Shown here one piece after another: positions 47,508-49,035 of a DNA stretch of 49,035 nt. The DNA lies in assembly GCA_020025615.1 (NCBI GenBank), contig JAHHRT010000001.1, positions 1 through 49,035 on the forward strand, read 5' to 3'. The translations under genes were made by a program, and so were the position numbers. Below the pieces are notes generated by a model. That model worked only from the letters and a program-made list of their open reading frames with translations, was not told the origin of the DNA and searched no databases. Source of the stretch: Oscillospiraceae bacterium (GTDB taxonomy: Bacteria; Bacillota; Clostridia; Oscillospirales; Oscillospiraceae). How positions within the stretch are numbered: position 1 is the first letter of the stretch; each line of letters begins with the position of its first letter.

Positions 47508-48923
47508 ATGAGCGCACAAATCGAGGGGATTCTGCTCCCCATTGCCCAGAACATCAACAATTATCTCTCCAACTACATCCTGGTAGCTTTGCTGCTGGGC
47601 GTTGGTATTTGGTACTCCTTCCAGACCCGGTTTGTCCAGATCCGGTGCTTTGGAGAGGGTATGAAGAAAACATTCGGCAATCTTTCCCTGAACGGCGGTA
47701 AGCAGAAGCAGGGCATGAGTTCTTTCCAGGCTCTGGCGACTGCCATTGCTGCCCAGGTAGGCACCGGCAATATCGTGGGTGCGGCAGGTGCCATTCTGAC
47801 CGGCGGCCCCGGTGCCATCTTCTGGATGTGGCTCATCGCCTTCTTCGGTATGGCAACCATCTATGCCGAGGCAACCCTGGCCCTGAAGACCAGAGTGGTA
47901 GATGAGGACGGAAATGTTCATGGCGGCCCTGTCTACTACATCCGCACTGCATTCCACGGCGGCCTGGGTAAATTCCTGGCTGGATTCTTTGCCGTGGCAA
48001 TTATTCTGGCCCTGGGCTTTATGGGCTGCATGGTGCAGGCAAACTCCATCGGCTCCACATTTGAGACTGCTTTTGGCATCCCCGGCTGGGTGATAGGCCT
48101 GATTCTGGTGGTCGTGTGTGCCATTATCTTCCTGGGCGGTGTTCATCGCCTGGCATCTGTGGTGGAAAAGCTGGTGCCCATCATGGCTGTGATTTTCCTG
48201 CTGGGCGGCCTGGGTATTCTCGTTGCCCGGTTCCGTTATCTGCCTCAGACCTTCGGCATGATCTTCCGCTATGCCTTCCAGCCCCAGGCCATTATCGGCG
48301 GCGGTCTGGGTTATGCCCTGAAAACCGCAGTCAGCCAGGGTGCAAAGCGGGGCCTGTTCTCCAACGAAGCCGGTATGGGCTCCACTCCTCACGCCCACGC
48401 CCAGGCCAATGTCTCCCATCCCCACGAGCAGGGTGTGGTTGCCATGGTCGGTGTGTTCATCGATACCTTTGTGGTTCTGACCCTCAATGCCCTGGTGATT
48501 ATCGCCACCCTCTACACCCCCGACGGCCCTCTGGCTGCCTGCGGTGCAGCAGCTGCCAGCACCACCATCAACAAGACCAACCTGGCCCAGACTGCTTTCG
48601 GTGTGGTTATGGGTGAAAACCTGGGCGCAGCCTTTGTAGCAATCTGCCTGCTGTTCTTTGCATTCTCCACGGTCCTCAGCTGGAATATGTTTGGCAAAAT
48701 CAATGTGGTCTATCTCTTCGGCAAGAAGGCAGCCCCCATCTACTCTGCCATTGCCCTGGTGTTCATCTTTGCAGGCACCCTGGCTTCCAACGACCTGGTG
48801 TGGGAGCTTACCGATATGTTCAACAACCTGATGGTGATTCCCAACTGCCTGGGACTGTTCGCCCTCACCGCTATGGTGAAGCAGTCCATGAAAGAGGCAC
48901 ACGAGCTCGCCAACCATCGATAA
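47508..48923 (+). CDS. AGCS-family Na+/alanine-glycine symporter
   Basis: A 471-residue polytopic transporter of the alanine or glycine:cation symporter family. Signatures include MSSFQALATAIAAQVGTGNIVGAAGA, the GGPGAIFWMWLIAFFGMATIYAE segment, and QGAKRGLFSNEAGMGSTPHAHA. AGGAGG is 8 bases before ATG 47508. The tandem glycine riboswitch suggests control by glycine; whether it imports glycine, alanine or exports excess is not visible. A terminator follows directly. Confidence 0.94.
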   Translation: MSAQIEGILLPIAQNINNYLSNYILVALLLGVGIWYSFQTRFVQIRCFGEGMKKTFGNLSLNGGKQKQGMSSFQALATAIAAQVGTGNIVGAAGAILTGGPGAIFWMWLIAFFGMATIYAEATLALKTRVVDEDGNVHGGPVYYIRTAFHGGLGKFLAGFFAVAIILALGFMGCMVQANSIGSTFETAFGIPGWVIGLILVVVCAIIFLGGVHRLASVVEKLVPIMAVIFLLGGLGILVARFRYLPQTFGMIFRYAFQPQAIIGGGLGYALKTAVSQGAKRGLFSNEAGMGSTPHAHAQANVSHPHEQGVVAMVGVFIDTFVVLTLNALVIIATLYTPDGPLAACGAAAASTTINKTNLAQTAFGVVMGENLGAAFVAICLLFFAFSTVLSWNMFGKINVVYLFGKKAAPIYSAIALVFIFAGTLASNDLVWELTDMFNNLMVIPNCLGLFALTAMVKQSMKEAHELANHR

Positions 48924-48928
48924 CAAAA

Positions 48929-48956
48929 ATCCGCCTGGTGCAAACCAGGCGGATCA
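48929..48956. terminator. bidirectional terminator after the symporter
   Basis: ATCCGCCTGG / CCAGGCGGAT hairpin with T-rich sequence on both sides; shared with the convergent minus-strand gene. Confidence 0.88.
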
Positions 48957-48958
48957 TT

Positions 48959-49035
48959 TTATTTACAGAGGGCCGACCACTGGCAGTCTCCGCAGATTTC
49001 CTCCCGCTTTCCGGGAAGGAGAATGTTTTCCTGTA
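48959..49035 (-). CDS. C-terminal end of an unidentified protein, 5' part outside window
   Basis: One minus-strand frame is open from the window edge to TAA at 48959. Its last 24 residues include PGKREEICGDCQWSALCK, with a CxxC and a further Cys, so a small metal or cluster site at the C-terminus is possible. It runs towards the symporter and shares its terminator. Too little is present to identify it. Confidence 0.5.
   Translation of the reverse strand, partial: QENILLPGKREEICGDCQWSALCK

Overview
The window reads as a chromosomal segment of a spore-forming, moderately GC-rich Firmicute of class Clostridia, most likely an Oscillospirales/Ruminococcaceae-type gut anaerobe. The grounds are spoIID- and gerW-like sporulation genes, Gram-positive dnaX-ybaB-recR and scpA-scpB neighbourhoods, a T-box alaS leader, an L10 leader, a long Alu-containing SRP RNA upstream of dnaX, and strong AGGAGG ribosome sites. 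The taxon is inference; no rRNA is present.

Region 1 (1-4250) is AT-richer and accessory. It holds the end of a beta-repeat protein, a Sel1/TPR-like protein, a 151-residue unknown, and a compact RiPP locus: a 41-residue Cys/His-rich precursor (1925-2050), its terminator, a PqqD-like recognition protein and a radical SAM/SPASM maturase. A decayed IS3-type remnant follows, and the region ends against tRNA-Ala(CGC), a typical island boundary.

Region 2 (4250-13500) has a Na+/Ca2+-type antiporter under a yybP-ykoY (Mn2+) riboswitch, a SpoIID-like protein, a TGS-containing nucleoside kinase, a small membrane protein, and the operon scpA-scpB-DUF2953-gerW-dacF-rluB.

Region 3 (13500-31260) is housekeeping: an RpiR-type regulator with a flavoprotein, acpP, SRP RNA, dnaX-ybaB-recR, an EamA permease, pepF, T-box-alaS, and comEC-holA-RNase M5-like-ABC-F, the last three tightly overlapped.

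Region 4 (31260-36340) has an Mrp/NBP35 Fe-S carrier, an unassigned structured RNA ending in a terminator, and a 925-residue fusion of a YidC/Oxa1-like insertase to an alkaline-phosphatase/sulfatase-superfamily domain.

Region 5 (36340-41270, minus strand) is the rpmG-secE-nusG-rplK-rplA / rplJ-rplL cluster. An oppositely oriented membrane-protein gene sits between rplA and the L10 leader.

Region 6 (41270-49035) has yqgF, a gene-free stretch with two tandem small-RNA-like transcription units, a split TauE/SafE pair, a cobalamin lower-ligand operon (small 77-residue protein-cobT-cobU-cobS-cobU-like-phosphatase, mostly ATGA-overlapped), a DUF2284-like protein, and a tandem glycine riboswitch followed by a 21-codon upstream ORF and an AGCS Na+/amino-acid symporter.

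The best leads are the RiPP locus, the YidC-sulfatase fusion, the riboswitch-uORF-symporter arrangement, the tandem small RNAs, and the gene inserted in the ribosomal cluster.
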